From Comamonadaceae bacterium (GTDB lineage Bacteria > Pseudomonadota > Gammaproteobacteria > Burkholderiales > Burkholderiaceae_C), in the NCBI GenBank assembly GCA_947463845.1, contig CANHUM010000044.1, positions 1 through 9,271 of the forward strand: a DNA stretch of 9,271 bases, read 5' to 3'. A program made the translations under genes and the position numbers. Shown piece by piece: positions 1 to 6,082 of this stretch (position 1 is the stretch's first letter; every line of letters begins with the position of its first letter). Below the pieces are notes generated by a model. The model did not search any database, was not told where the DNA came from, and saw only the letters and a program-made list of their open reading frames with translations.

Positions 1-345
1 GGCAACCCCATGGCGGCAGGCGGCCCTTTGGAGCTGAAGTTTGTGCCTTCTGGCACGGACATGCAAAAAGGCGATTTGTTGACCACCAGCGGCATTGATG
101 GCATTTACCCTGCAGGCTTGCATGTGGGACGAATCTCGCAAATCGATCGTCGGGTGGACGCTTCGTTTGCCACCGTGCATGCCGAGCCCACCGCCATCGA
201 ACGGGGTCGCCACCTGTTGGTGTTGCTACCCGTGAAAGACTGGCCAGCCAGGCCTGTCGCTGAACAAACGCAAACCACACAGCCCAAAAACAAGAGCACC
301 CAGCCATCGCCTCAAGGCCTCAATGCCACCGGAGGCACGCCATGA
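1..345 (+). CDS. mreC: Rod shape-determining protein MreC, C-terminal fragment
   Basis: This is the 3' end of a gene cut by the left window edge; the reading frame is open from base 1 and ends in TGA at 343-345, giving 114 residues. MreC is a periplasmic, membrane-anchored scaffold that links the MreB cytoskeleton to the elongation cell-wall machinery including PBP2. The visible part matches the second beta-barrel of MreC: a stretch with GDLLTTSGIDGIYPAGL at about residues 25-41, then the VGRI strand and an ERGRHLLVLLP strand. A low-complexity Gln/Thr/Pro-rich tail of about 35 residues follows. The next two genes are mreD and mrdA, which supports the call strongly. The stop overlaps the mreD start by 4 bp (ATGA), implying translational coupling. 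The N-terminal membrane helix and coiled coil lie outside the window. Confidence 0.93.
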   Translation, partial: GNPMAAGGPLELKFVPSGTDMQKGDLLTTSGIDGIYPAGLHVGRISQIDRRVDASFATVHAEPTAIERGRHLLVLLPVKDWPARPVAEQTQTTQPKNKSTQPSPQGLNATGGTP

Positions 346-863
346 TCATGCCGGCAGGTCGCCATCTGCTGTTGCCCGCAAACCCCCGTTTCATCGGGCT
401 GACTTTGGTGTTGGCCTTGGTGCTGCACATGCTGCTGGGCTTGTGGGACCAACATTGGGTGCCTGATGTTTTGGCCATCACCCTCGTGTTCTGGGTCGTG
501 CACCAGCCCCGTCGTGTGGGTCTGGTGCTGGCCTTTGTCATGGGCCTGATGGTGGATGTGCATGAATCTGCTTTGCTAGGGCAAAACGCTCTGTCCTATG
601 TGGTGTTGTGCGGTTTGGCCGCCGCCTCGCAGCGGCGCATGTTGTGGTTTCCGCTGGGCGAGCAGGCTCTGCAAATTCTGCCCTTGTTCATCGCCGCTTC
701 ACTGGTGGAGTGGTTGACCCGCCTGTTGACACACGACACCTGGCCTGGCTGGTCGATGCTGTTGGTGCCCTTGTTGCAGGCTGGTCTTTGGCCCTTGATC
801 GGCGCCCTCCTGCTGGCACCCCAACGTCGAGCATTCGAGCGCGATGACATACGGCCTCTTTGA
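342..863 (+). CDS. mreD: Rod shape-determining membrane protein MreD
   Basis: A 173-residue, strongly hydrophobic inner-membrane protein with about five predicted transmembrane stretches (roughly residues 17-35, 43-53, 58-70, 82-95 and 108-122, with a further hydrophobic segment near 137-158). MreD belongs to the elongasome with MreB, MreC, PBP2 and RodA. The motif GLMVDVHESALLGQNALSY, around residues 68-86, is the typical MreD signature (Asp before a Leu-Gly turn), and the length is normal for the family. The start at ATG 342 is supported by a strong GGAGG at 331-335, six bases upstream; an in-frame ATG at 348 is a weaker alternative. It overlaps the mreC stop by 4 bp and ends two bases before the mrdA ATG, so it is mid-operon. 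Sequence conservation in MreD is low, so the call rests on context as well as the motif. Confidence 0.93.
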   Translation: MIMPAGRHLLLPANPRFIGLTLVLALVLHMLLGLWDQHWVPDVLAITLVFWVVHQPRRVGLVLAFVMGLMVDVHESALLGQNALSYVVLCGLAAASQRRMLWFPLGEQALQILPLFIAASLVEWLTRLLTHDTWPGWSMLLVPLLQAGLWPLIGALLLAPQRRAFERDDIRPL

Positions 864-865
864 GC

Positions 866-2872
866 ATGTCTTTGCACCTGCCTTCACTCTCAGAGCTGCG
901 TGACACCCGCGCCGAGATAGACCGTTTTCAAAAACGGGTCGTGATCATCCAGTGGGTGATTTTGCTCAGCTTTATCCTGTTGGCCTCACGCCTGATTTAT
1001 CTGCAAGTGATTCGCCATGATGAGCTGATGGCGCAGGCCGAAAGCAACCGCACAGCCATCTTGCCCACGGTTCCGCCACGGGGCAACATTCTGGACCGCA
1101 ATGGCGTGGTGCTGGCCAACAACTATTCCGCCTACACCCTCGAGATCACGCCTTCCAAAGTCAAAGATCTGGAAGCCACCATCGATGCGCTGGCCGAGCT
1201 GGTGGACATCCAGGTCAAGGACCGCCGCCGTTTCAAGCGTTTGCGCGAAGAGTCCAAAAGCTTTGATTCCCTGCCGATTCGCAACCGCTTGAACGACGAA
1301 GAAGTCGCCCGCTTCAGTGCCCAGAGTTACCGATTTCCCGGCGTTGAAATCAAGGCTCGCCTGTTCCGGCAGTACCCCTACGGTGAGCTGGCCAGCCATG
1401 TGATTGGCTACATCGGTCGCATCAACCAACGTGACCGGGAGCTGCTGGAAGAAAACGATGACATCGCCAATTACAGGGGCACTGAATACATCGGCAAGCT
1501 GGGGGTCGAACAGCGCTACGAGCGTGAACTGCATGGCATCACGGGCGTCAATCAGGTCGAAACGTCGGCCGGCGGACGCGCCATTCGCAGCCTGTCGAGC
1601 CGACCTGCTACGCCGGGCCAAAACGTGGTTTTGTCCATCGACATCCAGCTCCAGAAAATGACCGAAGACTTGTTCGGCAACCGCCGGGGTGCCCTGGTGG
1701 CGCTGGACCCGCGAAGTGGCGAAGTACTGGCATTCGTGAGCAAGCCCACTTTCGACCCGAACTGGTTCGTCGATGGCATTGATGTGGAAAACTGGCAAAT
1801 GCTCAATGGCTCGATCGACAAGCCCTTGCTCAACCGCGCCTTGCGCGGCACCTACCCGCCTGGCTCCACCTACAAACCCTTCATGGCCCTGGCCGCTTTG
1901 ACCACCGGCAAACGCACGGCCAGCGCGATCACCCAAGATTCAGGCTCATGGACCTACGGTGGCCACACCTTCCGCAGCCATGGCGACCATGGCCTGGGTG
2001 CGGTGGACATGGTCCGCTCCATCGTGGCCTCGAGCAACGTGTACTACTACTCACTGGCCAACGACATGGGCGTGGATGCCATCCATGACTTCATGAAGCC
2101 TTTGTGGTTTGGCCAGCTGACAGGCATCGACTTGCCTGGTGAAGTGCGCGGCATCCTGCCCAGCACCGAATGGAAGCGCAACTACTTTAAAAAGCCGGAA
2201 CAAAAGAAATGGTTTGGCGGTGAGACCATCTCGCTGGGCATTGGCCAGGGCTACAACACCTTCACCATGCTGCAACTGGCTTCGGCGACAGCCACCTTGG
2301 CCAACGGAGGTCTGCAATTCAAACCGCGCGTGGTCACCGCCACACAAGACGCACTCACCCATGCGCAAATCCAGGTCAGTGCCTCAAACCCCATCCATCT
2401 GGGCTACAAACCTGAGCATCTGGATGTGGTGCACAGAGGTCTGGTCGGGGTCGTGACGTCGGGCACTTCGGCACGGGTGTTTGCAGGAGCGGGCTACACG
2501 AGCGCAGGCAAAACCGGCACGGCGCAGGCGGTGACCATTGGACAAAAAGAAAAATACGATGCGGCCAAGTTGTCCGAATACCAACGTGACCATTCCTTGT
2601 ACATGGCCTATGCACCCGCCGAATCACCGACGATTGCGGTGGCCGTGGTGGTCGAAAACGCTGGTTTCGGCGCCGCCTCTGCGGCGCCCATTGCGCGGCG
2701 TGTTTTTGACTACTGGCTTTTGGGGCAATACCCCAGCGAAGAAGACATCGCAGCCACGCAAAGAGGCCAATCCTCAAGCCCGATCGGCAAACCACGTGCC
2801 AAAAAAGAGGTGCCCTTGTTCAGCCCGAAAGAGTTACCCGCAGCCGAGTCGCGCCAAGCCATCCAACGTTGA
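866..2872 (+). CDS. mrdA: Penicillin-binding protein 2 (peptidoglycan D,D-transpeptidase MrdA)
   Basis: Class B penicillin-binding protein of 668 residues that cross-links peptidoglycan during lateral wall growth, working with RodA and MreBCD. One N-terminal membrane helix lies at about residues 25-47. The pedestal domain starts with PPRGNILDRNG at 70-80. The transpeptidase domain has all three catalytic motifs in order: S334-TYK (acyl-enzyme Ser334 and Lys337), S389-S-N, and K549-T-G. The spacing and length match E. coli PBP2. The ATG at 866 was chosen; a TTG at 860 is in frame and would add two residues. Neither has a clear Shine-Dalgarno, so translation is probably coupled to mreD, whose stop is at 861-863. 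The C-terminal tail of about 40 residues is rich in Lys, Pro and Ser. No rodA follows; the next gene converges from the other strand 12 bases on, with no terminator hairpin visible between them. Confidence 0.96.
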   Translation: MSLHLPSLSELRDTRAEIDRFQKRVVIIQWVILLSFILLASRLIYLQVIRHDELMAQAESNRTAILPTVPPRGNILDRNGVVLANNYSAYTLEITPSKVKDLEATIDALAELVDIQVKDRRRFKRLREESKSFDSLPIRNRLNDEEVARFSAQSYRFPGVEIKARLFRQYPYGELASHVIGYIGRINQRDRELLEENDDIANYRGTEYIGKLGVEQRYERELHGITGVNQVETSAGGRAIRSLSSRPATPGQNVVLSIDIQLQKMTEDLFGNRRGALVALDPRSGEVLAFVSKPTFDPNWFVDGIDVENWQMLNGSIDKPLLNRALRGTYPPGSTYKPFMALAALTTGKRTASAITQDSGSWTYGGHTFRSHGDHGLGAVDMVRSIVASSNVYYYSLANDMGVDAIHDFMKPLWFGQLTGIDLPGEVRGILPSTEWKRNYFKKPEQKKWFGGETISLGIGQGYNTFTMLQLASATATLANGGLQFKPRVVTATQDALTHAQIQVSASNPIHLGYKPEHLDVVHRGLVGVVTSGTSARVFAGAGYTSAGKTGTAQAVTIGQKEKYDAAKLSEYQRDHSLYMAYAPAESPTIAVAVVVENAGFGAASAAPIARRVFDYWLLGQYPSEEDIAATQRGQSSSPIGKPRAKKEVPLFSPKELPAAESRQAIQR

Positions 2873-2884
2873 CACCCACTACCC

Positions 2885-3298
2885 TCAACTGGCGTAAACG
2901 GTCTCCAAGCTGGCAAAGCCTTTGACCTCGATCGGGTTGCCAAAAGGGTCCACGAAAAACATGGTCCACTGTTCACCCGGCTGGCCTGCAAAACGCAGGT
3001 GTGGTGGCACAACAAAAGACATGTGCGCCGCCTGCAAGCGATCGGCCAGCGCTTGCCAGTCCTGTTGTTGCAAGACCAGACCGAAATGCGGCATGGGCAC
3101 CAGGTGCTCGCCCACGTGGCCCGTCAGCGTGGTCTTGAAAGGCTCGCCCAGGTGTAGAGAAATCTGGTGCGAGAAAAAATCGAAATCCACCCAGGTGTCG
3201 GTAGAGCGGCCTTCTTGGCAACCCAGCACGCCGCCATAAAAACGGCGGGCTTCGTCCAAGTCGGTGACATGAAATGCGAGATGAAAAAGGCTTTGCAT
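2885..3298 (-). CDS. VOC-superfamily (glyoxalase/extradiol dioxygenase-like) protein
   Basis: A 137-residue protein of the vicinal-oxygen-chelate fold, most like the group often annotated as predicted extradiol dioxygenase-related enzymes. It opens with the typical first strand and helix, FHLAFHVTDLDEARRFYGG at residues 5-23, followed by WVDFDFFSHQISLHL in the first beta-alpha module. In the second module, HFGLVL at 71-76 and DPFGNPIEVKGF at 117-128 follow. The likely metal ligands are His6, His71 and Glu124, the normal His-His-Glu pattern. The substrate cannot be told from sequence. The start at ATG 3298 gives the usual short N-terminus; ATG 3310 (four residues longer) is possible, and neither has a good ribosome-binding site. 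A reading frame extending further upstream to 3490 would run through the dksA-like gene and is rejected. It lies downstream of the dksA-like gene on the same strand (gap about 89 bases). Confidence 0.85.
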   Translation of the reverse strand: MQSLFHLAFHVTDLDEARRFYGGVLGCQEGRSTDTWVDFDFFSHQISLHLGEPFKTTLTGHVGEHLVPMPHFGLVLQQQDWQALADRLQAAHMSFVVPPHLRFAGQPGEQWTMFFVDPFGNPIEVKGFASLETVYAS

Positions 3299-3387
3299 GT
3301 GATCGAGCATATCAGTGCATGCCGGCGCTGCAAATGGGTGAAAACCGCGATCTGCAGACCCGAACGCTGCAGCCTGCAGCGCCATGT

Positions 3388-3747
3388 TCAGCGCTTTTTC
3401 TCTTTGACGGTCTGGCAGCCGATACAGCGTTTGGCGGTCGGATAGACGTTCAGTCTGGCCGCCGCAATGGTCTGGCCGCAGTCGGTACAAGTGCCGTATT
3501 GGCCCGACTCGACCCGCTCCAGCGCCGCCTGAATGTCACCCAGCTCGGCGGTTTCGTGCTCGTTCATCGCGAACTCGTCATCGCGCTCCGAGATGGCCTG
3601 GGCCCGGTTCTCAAAATCCCGCACATCGTGTTTGGCCGCCATCTCCACACGCGAAACCAGCCCCCCTCGCTGCTGGGCGATGCGGGACAACAATTGGGTG
3701 CGCTCTTGCAAAAGGCGCTCTCGGTAGTGGGCAGTGGAGGTGTTCAT
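3388..3747 (-). CDS. DksA/TraR-family C4 zinc-finger protein
   Basis: A 119-residue protein with an N-terminal helical, coiled-coil-like region (about residues 6-80) and a C-terminal zinc finger with Cys87, Cys90, Cys108 and Cys111 (CxxC-x17-CxxC), the DksA/TraR hallmark. DksA-type proteins enter the RNA polymerase secondary channel and modulate initiation, often with ppGpp. A DVRD sequence at residues 41-44 sits near the expected coiled-coil tip and resembles the DxxD of E. coli DksA, although the residues after it differ. At 119 residues it is shorter than classical DksA (about 150), so it is probably a secondary DksA-like paralogue rather than the main housekeeping DksA. The ATG at 3747 was chosen because the helical domain begins there; the frame extends to 3813, but the extra 22 residues look non-coding. 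It lies between the GST gene and the VOC gene on the same strand. Confidence 0.9.
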   Translation of the reverse strand: MNTSTAHYRERLLQERTQLLSRIAQQRGGLVSRVEMAAKHDVRDFENRAQAISERDDEFAMNEHETAELGDIQAALERVESGQYGTCTDCGQTIAAARLNVYPTAKRCIGCQTVKEKKR

Positions 3748-3806
3748 GCGTCCATCGTGAACCGCTTGCCGCCCCTGCAGTTTGAGGCAGATCAACAGAC
3801 CCTGCC

Positions 3807-3828
3807 GGCCCACCTGGGCCCATGGGCC
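3807..3828. repeat. Overlapping GC-rich inverted repeats after the GST gene
   Basis: Immediately beyond the GST stop (3830-3832, minus strand), GGCCCA (3807-3812) and TGGGCC (3815-3820) form one inverted pair, and GGCCCATGGGCC (3817-3828) is a second, perfect 12-bp palindrome sharing bases with the first. Either pairing could fold in the GST transcript. There is no following T-run on the minus strand, so a classical Rho-independent terminator is not supported; it could be a pause, a processing site or simply a GC-rich palindrome. Confidence 0.35.
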
Positions 3829-3829
3829 A

Positions 3830-4477
3830 TCACTTGGATTTCATGCGGGCCAGCATTTGTTCCATGTTGGCTTTGCGGTCCGCGTTGACGGTTTGCATGT
3901 GCGGGCGCTCGCCCATCGTTTTCAGGTAGTCACGCACGGGCAAGTCGGCCAGAAAGTCTTTGCCGTACACCACCTTGGTGGCGCCGGCTACCAAAGGCAG
4001 ATGGGTCACCGCGGCACAGTCGGCCAGGGTGAAGGCGTCGCCCGCCACAAAGGGGGAGAACTTGGCCAACTTGGCAAAAGCCGCCACATTTTTCTCCAGC
4101 TGCGCGGCTGTTTTTTCTTTCACCGAGTCACTGACCTTGCCGCCAAAAAATGCCTCGGGGTACAAGTTGCGGGCCACCAGCTCCAGGTGCAAATCCAGAA
4201 ACAGCGCCAGCTCGCGTACCTTGGCCGCGGCAAACGGGTCGGCCGGGAGCAAAGGTGTTTGCGGGTACTGTTGCTCGATGTACTCCAGCATCACGGCCGA
4301 CTCGCACACCGCGCCTTGCGGTGTTTTCAGGTAGGGCACTTTGCCCAACGGGCTGGCCGCCGCATCGGTTTGACCCACCCAGGCCAACTCCTCCTGGAAA
4401 GTGACGCCTTTTTCCAGCAGCGCCAATTTGACCTTGTTGTAGTAGTTACTGGCCGCAAAGCCGCAAAGTGTGAGCAT
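3830..4477 (-). CDS. Glutathione S-transferase family protein
   Basis: A 215-residue cytosolic GST-fold protein. The N-terminal thioredoxin-like domain starts with LTLCGFAASNYYNKVKLALL (residues 2-21), where Ser10 could be the glutathione-activating residue. It contains GKVPYL with the conserved cis-Pro48 and the glutathione-contacting Glu59-Ser60 (CESAVMLEYI). The C-terminal all-helical domain has the folding motif FTLADCA near residues 147-153. Members conjugate, reduce or isomerise electrophiles with glutathione; the specific substrate here is unknown. The ATG at 4477 is preceded by GGAG with a good 8-base spacing; a TTG at 4489 in the same frame would add four residues and is less likely. 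It reads away from the BLUF gene, sharing the divergent 156-bp region 4478-4633. The neighbours downstream on its strand have no obvious pathway link. Confidence 0.9.
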   Translation of the reverse strand: MLTLCGFAASNYYNKVKLALLEKGVTFQEELAWVGQTDAAASPLGKVPYLKTPQGAVCESAVMLEYIEQQYPQTPLLPADPFAAAKVRELALFLDLHLELVARNLYPEAFFGGKVSDSVKEKTAAQLEKNVAAFAKLAKFSPFVAGDAFTLADCAAVTHLPLVAGATKVVYGKDFLADLPVRDYLKTMGERPHMQTVNADRKANMEQMLARMKSK

Positions 4478-4525
4478 GAGTGTCTCCAAAAAAGTGAATG
4501 GCCGGAGATTAGCCCAAGGTGAGGT

Positions 4526-4555
4526 GCCCCAGGGTCACGCAGTTGACCCTGGGGC
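4526..4555. promoter_or_regulatory. Perfect 12-bp inverted repeat in the GST/BLUF divergent region
   Basis: GCCCCAGGGTCA at 4526-4537 is followed by six bases and then its exact reverse complement, TGACCCTGGGGC, at 4544-4555. Both flanking genes start away from it (GST at 4477 on minus, BLUF at 4634 on plus), and there is no T-run on either side, so it does not fit a terminator. An operator for a dimeric regulator serving one or both genes, or a stem-loop in a 5' leader, is the best reading. No regulator can be named. The symmetry is read directly from the sequence; the role is inference. Confidence 0.6.
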
Positions 4556-4582
4556 CAGATCCTTCATGCCTTGCGCTGTAAG

Positions 4583-4598
4583 CCTGCTATCAAGCAGG
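4583..4598. repeat. Short inverted repeat upstream of the BLUF gene
   Basis: CCTGCT (4583-4588) and AGCAGG (4593-4598) form a 6-bp stem with a 4-base loop, 28 bases downstream of the larger palindrome and 35 bases before the BLUF start codon. It could be part of the BLUF leader or a second operator. An element this short is expected by chance fairly often. Confidence 0.3.
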
Positions 4599-4633
4599 TC
4601 GACAAAAATACCGGGCCTTTCGCCGGAGCCCTT

Positions 4634-5029
4634 ATGCTGGAACGCCTTGTTTACCGCTCAAAAGCCACCCACAAGCTGGGCAGCTTGCACTTGTTCAATC
4701 TGCTGCTGCAGTGCCGCAAGCGCAACCGCGAACTGGGTATCACCGGGCATTTGCTCTACACCGAAGAGGTTTTTGTCCAGTGCGTAGAAGGGCCACCGGA
4801 GTCGATTGAAGCCCTGTGGCAAAGCCTGCAGCGGGATGAACGCCACCATGACCTGGAACTGCTCTCGCGCCACCCGGAAACTACCCGGCGATTTCCCGAT
4901 TGGTCGATGGCCTTTTCCTCTTATGCCCACTTCAACAAGTACGACCTCCCCGGCTTTTTCCCGGTCGATCACGAAGGCATGACGCAAGCCGCCGAGCGCT
5001 GCGCCAACTCGACATTGGCGCTGACATGA
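4634..5029 (+). CDS. Short BLUF-domain blue-light photoreceptor
   Basis: A 131-residue protein that is almost entirely one BLUF (blue light using FAD) domain, the short PixD-like type with no fused output enzyme. All key flavin-site residues of AppA are present at identical spacing: Tyr7 (AppA Tyr21), Asn31 (Asn45), Gln49 (Gln63), Trp90 (Trp104) and Met92 (Met106). The GITGHLLY (35-42), FVQCVEG (47-53) and DWSMAF (89-94) motifs are typical. About 39 residues follow Met92 and may form the C-terminal helices used for oligomer or partner switching. Such proteins signal by light-dependent protein-protein contacts, so a separate output partner is expected. The ATG at 4634 has GGAG at 4625-4628, five bases away; an in-frame TTG at 4571 is rejected because the extra residues are not BLUF-like. 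It ends only 35 bases before the copper-related gene run on the same strand. Confidence 0.93.
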   Translation: MLERLVYRSKATHKLGSLHLFNLLLQCRKRNRELGITGHLLYTEEVFVQCVEGPPESIEALWQSLQRDERHHDLELLSRHPETTRRFPDWSMAFSSYAHFNKYDLPGFFPVDHEGMTQAAERCANSTLALT

Positions 5030-5050
5030 CCAGGGCTTTGCAGCCAATGA

Positions 5051-5056
5051 GATAAT
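5051..5056 (+). promoter_or_regulatory. Possible -10 element before the first DUF2946 gene
   Basis: GATAAT (one mismatch from TATAAT) lies nine bases before the ATG at 5065. If used, the transcript would start at or next to the start codon, giving a nearly leaderless mRNA, which would fit the absence of a clear Shine-Dalgarno there. The best -35 candidate, ATGACC at 5026-5031, is poor and its 19-base spacing is long. Weak support only. Confidence 0.2.
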
Positions 5057-5064
5057 CCAGTCCC

Positions 5065-5430
5065 ATGTCCCCCCTGCAATCCCTGCGCAATGCCCACCGC
5101 CTCACCCGCCTCGTGCTGGTGTGGTTGGCCTTGTTCATCGGGGTGGCGGTGGCCTCGCCGCTGGTCAACCCCGAGGGCGTGCAACTGGTGTGCACCGAGG
5201 CGGGCAGCGTCAAGCTGGTTCAGCTCGATGCCGATGGACAAGAGGCCCAAGGCAGCCAGCACGGCTTGCACTGCCCCTTGTGTCTGCCCGTCGCGGCGCC
5301 TCCTCTGGTGTTGTCTCCAGCGCAGGCCCATATCGGGCTTTCTTATGCGCTGACCCCCATCGAGCAAGCCCGCCTGGCCTCGCTCATCGGTCTGCCCTGG
5401 CAGGCCCGCGCTCCCCCTTCTTTTTCCTGA
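5065..5430 (+). CDS. DUF2946-family Cys/His protein, first copy
   Basis: A 121-residue protein with an N-terminal hydrophobic segment (about residues 15-31) after a basic start, which could be a signal peptide or membrane anchor, so most of the chain is probably periplasmic. It shows the DUF2946 pattern: VCTEAGSVK around Cys43, then HGLHCPLCLP with His66, His69, Cys70 and Cys73. The Cys-x26-Cys-x2-Cys arrangement plus histidines suggests metal binding, though the biochemical role of the family is not established. Genes of this family are often found beside copper or TonB-type uptake genes, and here a PCu(A)C chaperone follows. No strong Shine-Dalgarno precedes the ATG at 5065; the start is chosen because it gives a complete N-terminal hydrophobic segment. 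The gap to BLUF is 35 bases and to the next gene 133 bases. Confidence 0.8.
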   Translation: MSPLQSLRNAHRLTRLVLVWLALFIGVAVASPLVNPEGVQLVCTEAGSVKLVQLDADGQEAQGSQHGLHCPLCLPVAAPPLVLSPAQAHIGLSYALTPIEQARLASLIGLPWQARAPPSFS

Positions 5431-5522
5431 TCTCGGCGGCTGTTTGACGGCTGGGTGCGGCGTGTCCGCATGCCCCGTTTCATTTGTCCGCGTGCCCTTG
5501 GCGCTGAGTTCCAGCGTCGCCA

Positions 5523-5546
5523 CGTCATTTTCCCCTTCGTCATTTT
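5523..5546 (+). repeat. Direct repeat CGTCATTTT in the leader of the first PCu(A)C gene
   Basis: The 9-base word CGTCATTTT occurs at 5523-5531 and again at 5538-5546, 15 bases apart start to start, in the AT-rich, pyrimidine-rich end of the 133-base gap before the PCu(A)C gene. It could be a tandem regulator site or a local duplication. The second copy runs into a T-tract just before the GGAG ribosome-binding site. Function unknown. Confidence 0.35.
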
Positions 5547-5563
5547 TTTATTTGGAGTTCGCC

Positions 5564-6043
5564 ATGAAACGCGTTGTTGTCTCAAGTGCCGTCTTATTGT
5601 CGGCTTTGTTCGCCCCAGTCCTGGCCCAAGCGCAAGTGACCGTGAAAGACGCCTGGGTCAGAGCGACCGTGGCCCAGCAGAAAGCCACCGGCGCCTTCAT
5701 GCAGTTGCAATCGGCGCAGGATGCCAAACTGGTCTCGGCGCAATCGCCCGTGGCCGGCGTGGTCGAGGTGCACGAAATGGCCATGGAAGGCGGCGTGATG
5801 CGCATGCGTGCTGTGCCCAGCCTGGCCCTGCCCGCAGGCAAAGCGGTAGACCTCAAGCCCGGTGGCTACCACGTCATGCTCATGGACCTGAAGGGTCAGG
5901 TCAAAGACGGTGACACCGTGCCCGTGACCCTGGTGGTCGAAGGCAAGGACGGCAAGCGCCAATCGGTGGAGCTGAAAGTGCCCGCACGCGCCGCGGCTGC
6001 CCCGGCCATGAACCACGGCGATGGCCACAAGCACAAGCACTGA
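5564..6043 (+). CDS. PCu(A)C-type periplasmic copper chaperone, first copy
   Basis: A 159-residue exported protein. Residues 1 to about 24 form a signal peptide (KR at 2-3, hydrophobic core, LAQAQ cleavage region). The mature domain is a cupredoxin-like PCu(A)C fold (formerly DUF461) that binds periplasmic copper and, in characterised members, hands it to cytochrome oxidase assembly or other acceptors. The family motif H(M)x10Mx21HxM is exact: His70, Met72, Met81, His103 and Met105. A C-terminal tail HGDGHKHKH (151-159) adds four histidines that may bind extra Cu(II), as seen in other PCu(A)C proteins. The ATG at 5564 has GGAG at 5554-5557, six bases away; the frame is open further upstream to 5444, but that extension lacks any signal-peptide logic. 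It lies between two DUF2946-type genes on the same strand. Confidence 0.94.
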   Translation: MKRVVVSSAVLLSALFAPVLAQAQVTVKDAWVRATVAQQKATGAFMQLQSAQDAKLVSAQSPVAGVVEVHEMAMEGGVMRMRAVPSLALPAGKAVDLKPGGYHVMLMDLKGQVKDGDTVPVTLVVEGKDGKRQSVELKVPARAAAAPAMNHGDGHKHKH

Positions 6044-6082
6044 TCGCGCGGGTCGTCTTCCACCCTGATTCGCCCACTGGAC

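Noticed and set aside
986..1936. A 316-codon open frame on the minus strand across mrdA
   Set aside because: It lies wholly antisense to a PBP2 gene with all catalytic motifs; its translation has no recognisable domain and is the typical antisense shadow in GC-rich DNA.
3365..3381. Inverted repeat CGCTGCAG/CTGCAGCG just after the dksA-like gene
   Set aside because: It could fold into a 6-bp stem, but no T-run follows on the minus strand, so a terminator call is not supported.
3378..3399. Plus-strand hairpin (AGCGC/GCGCT) followed by TTTTT, resembling a terminator
   Set aside because: The stem is only 5 bp with an 8-base loop, it overlaps the 3' end of the minus-strand dksA-like gene, and no plus-strand gene ends nearby.
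4969..5523. A 184-codon minus-strand open frame over the first DUF2946 gene
   Set aside because: The opposite strand carries the DUF2946 Cys/His pattern and a hydrophobic N-terminus; the antisense product is Gln/Arg/Gly-rich and featureless.
5444..5563. N-terminal extension of the first PCu(A)C protein
   Set aside because: The 40 extra residues would bury the signal peptide, while ATG 5564 has a well-placed GGAG.
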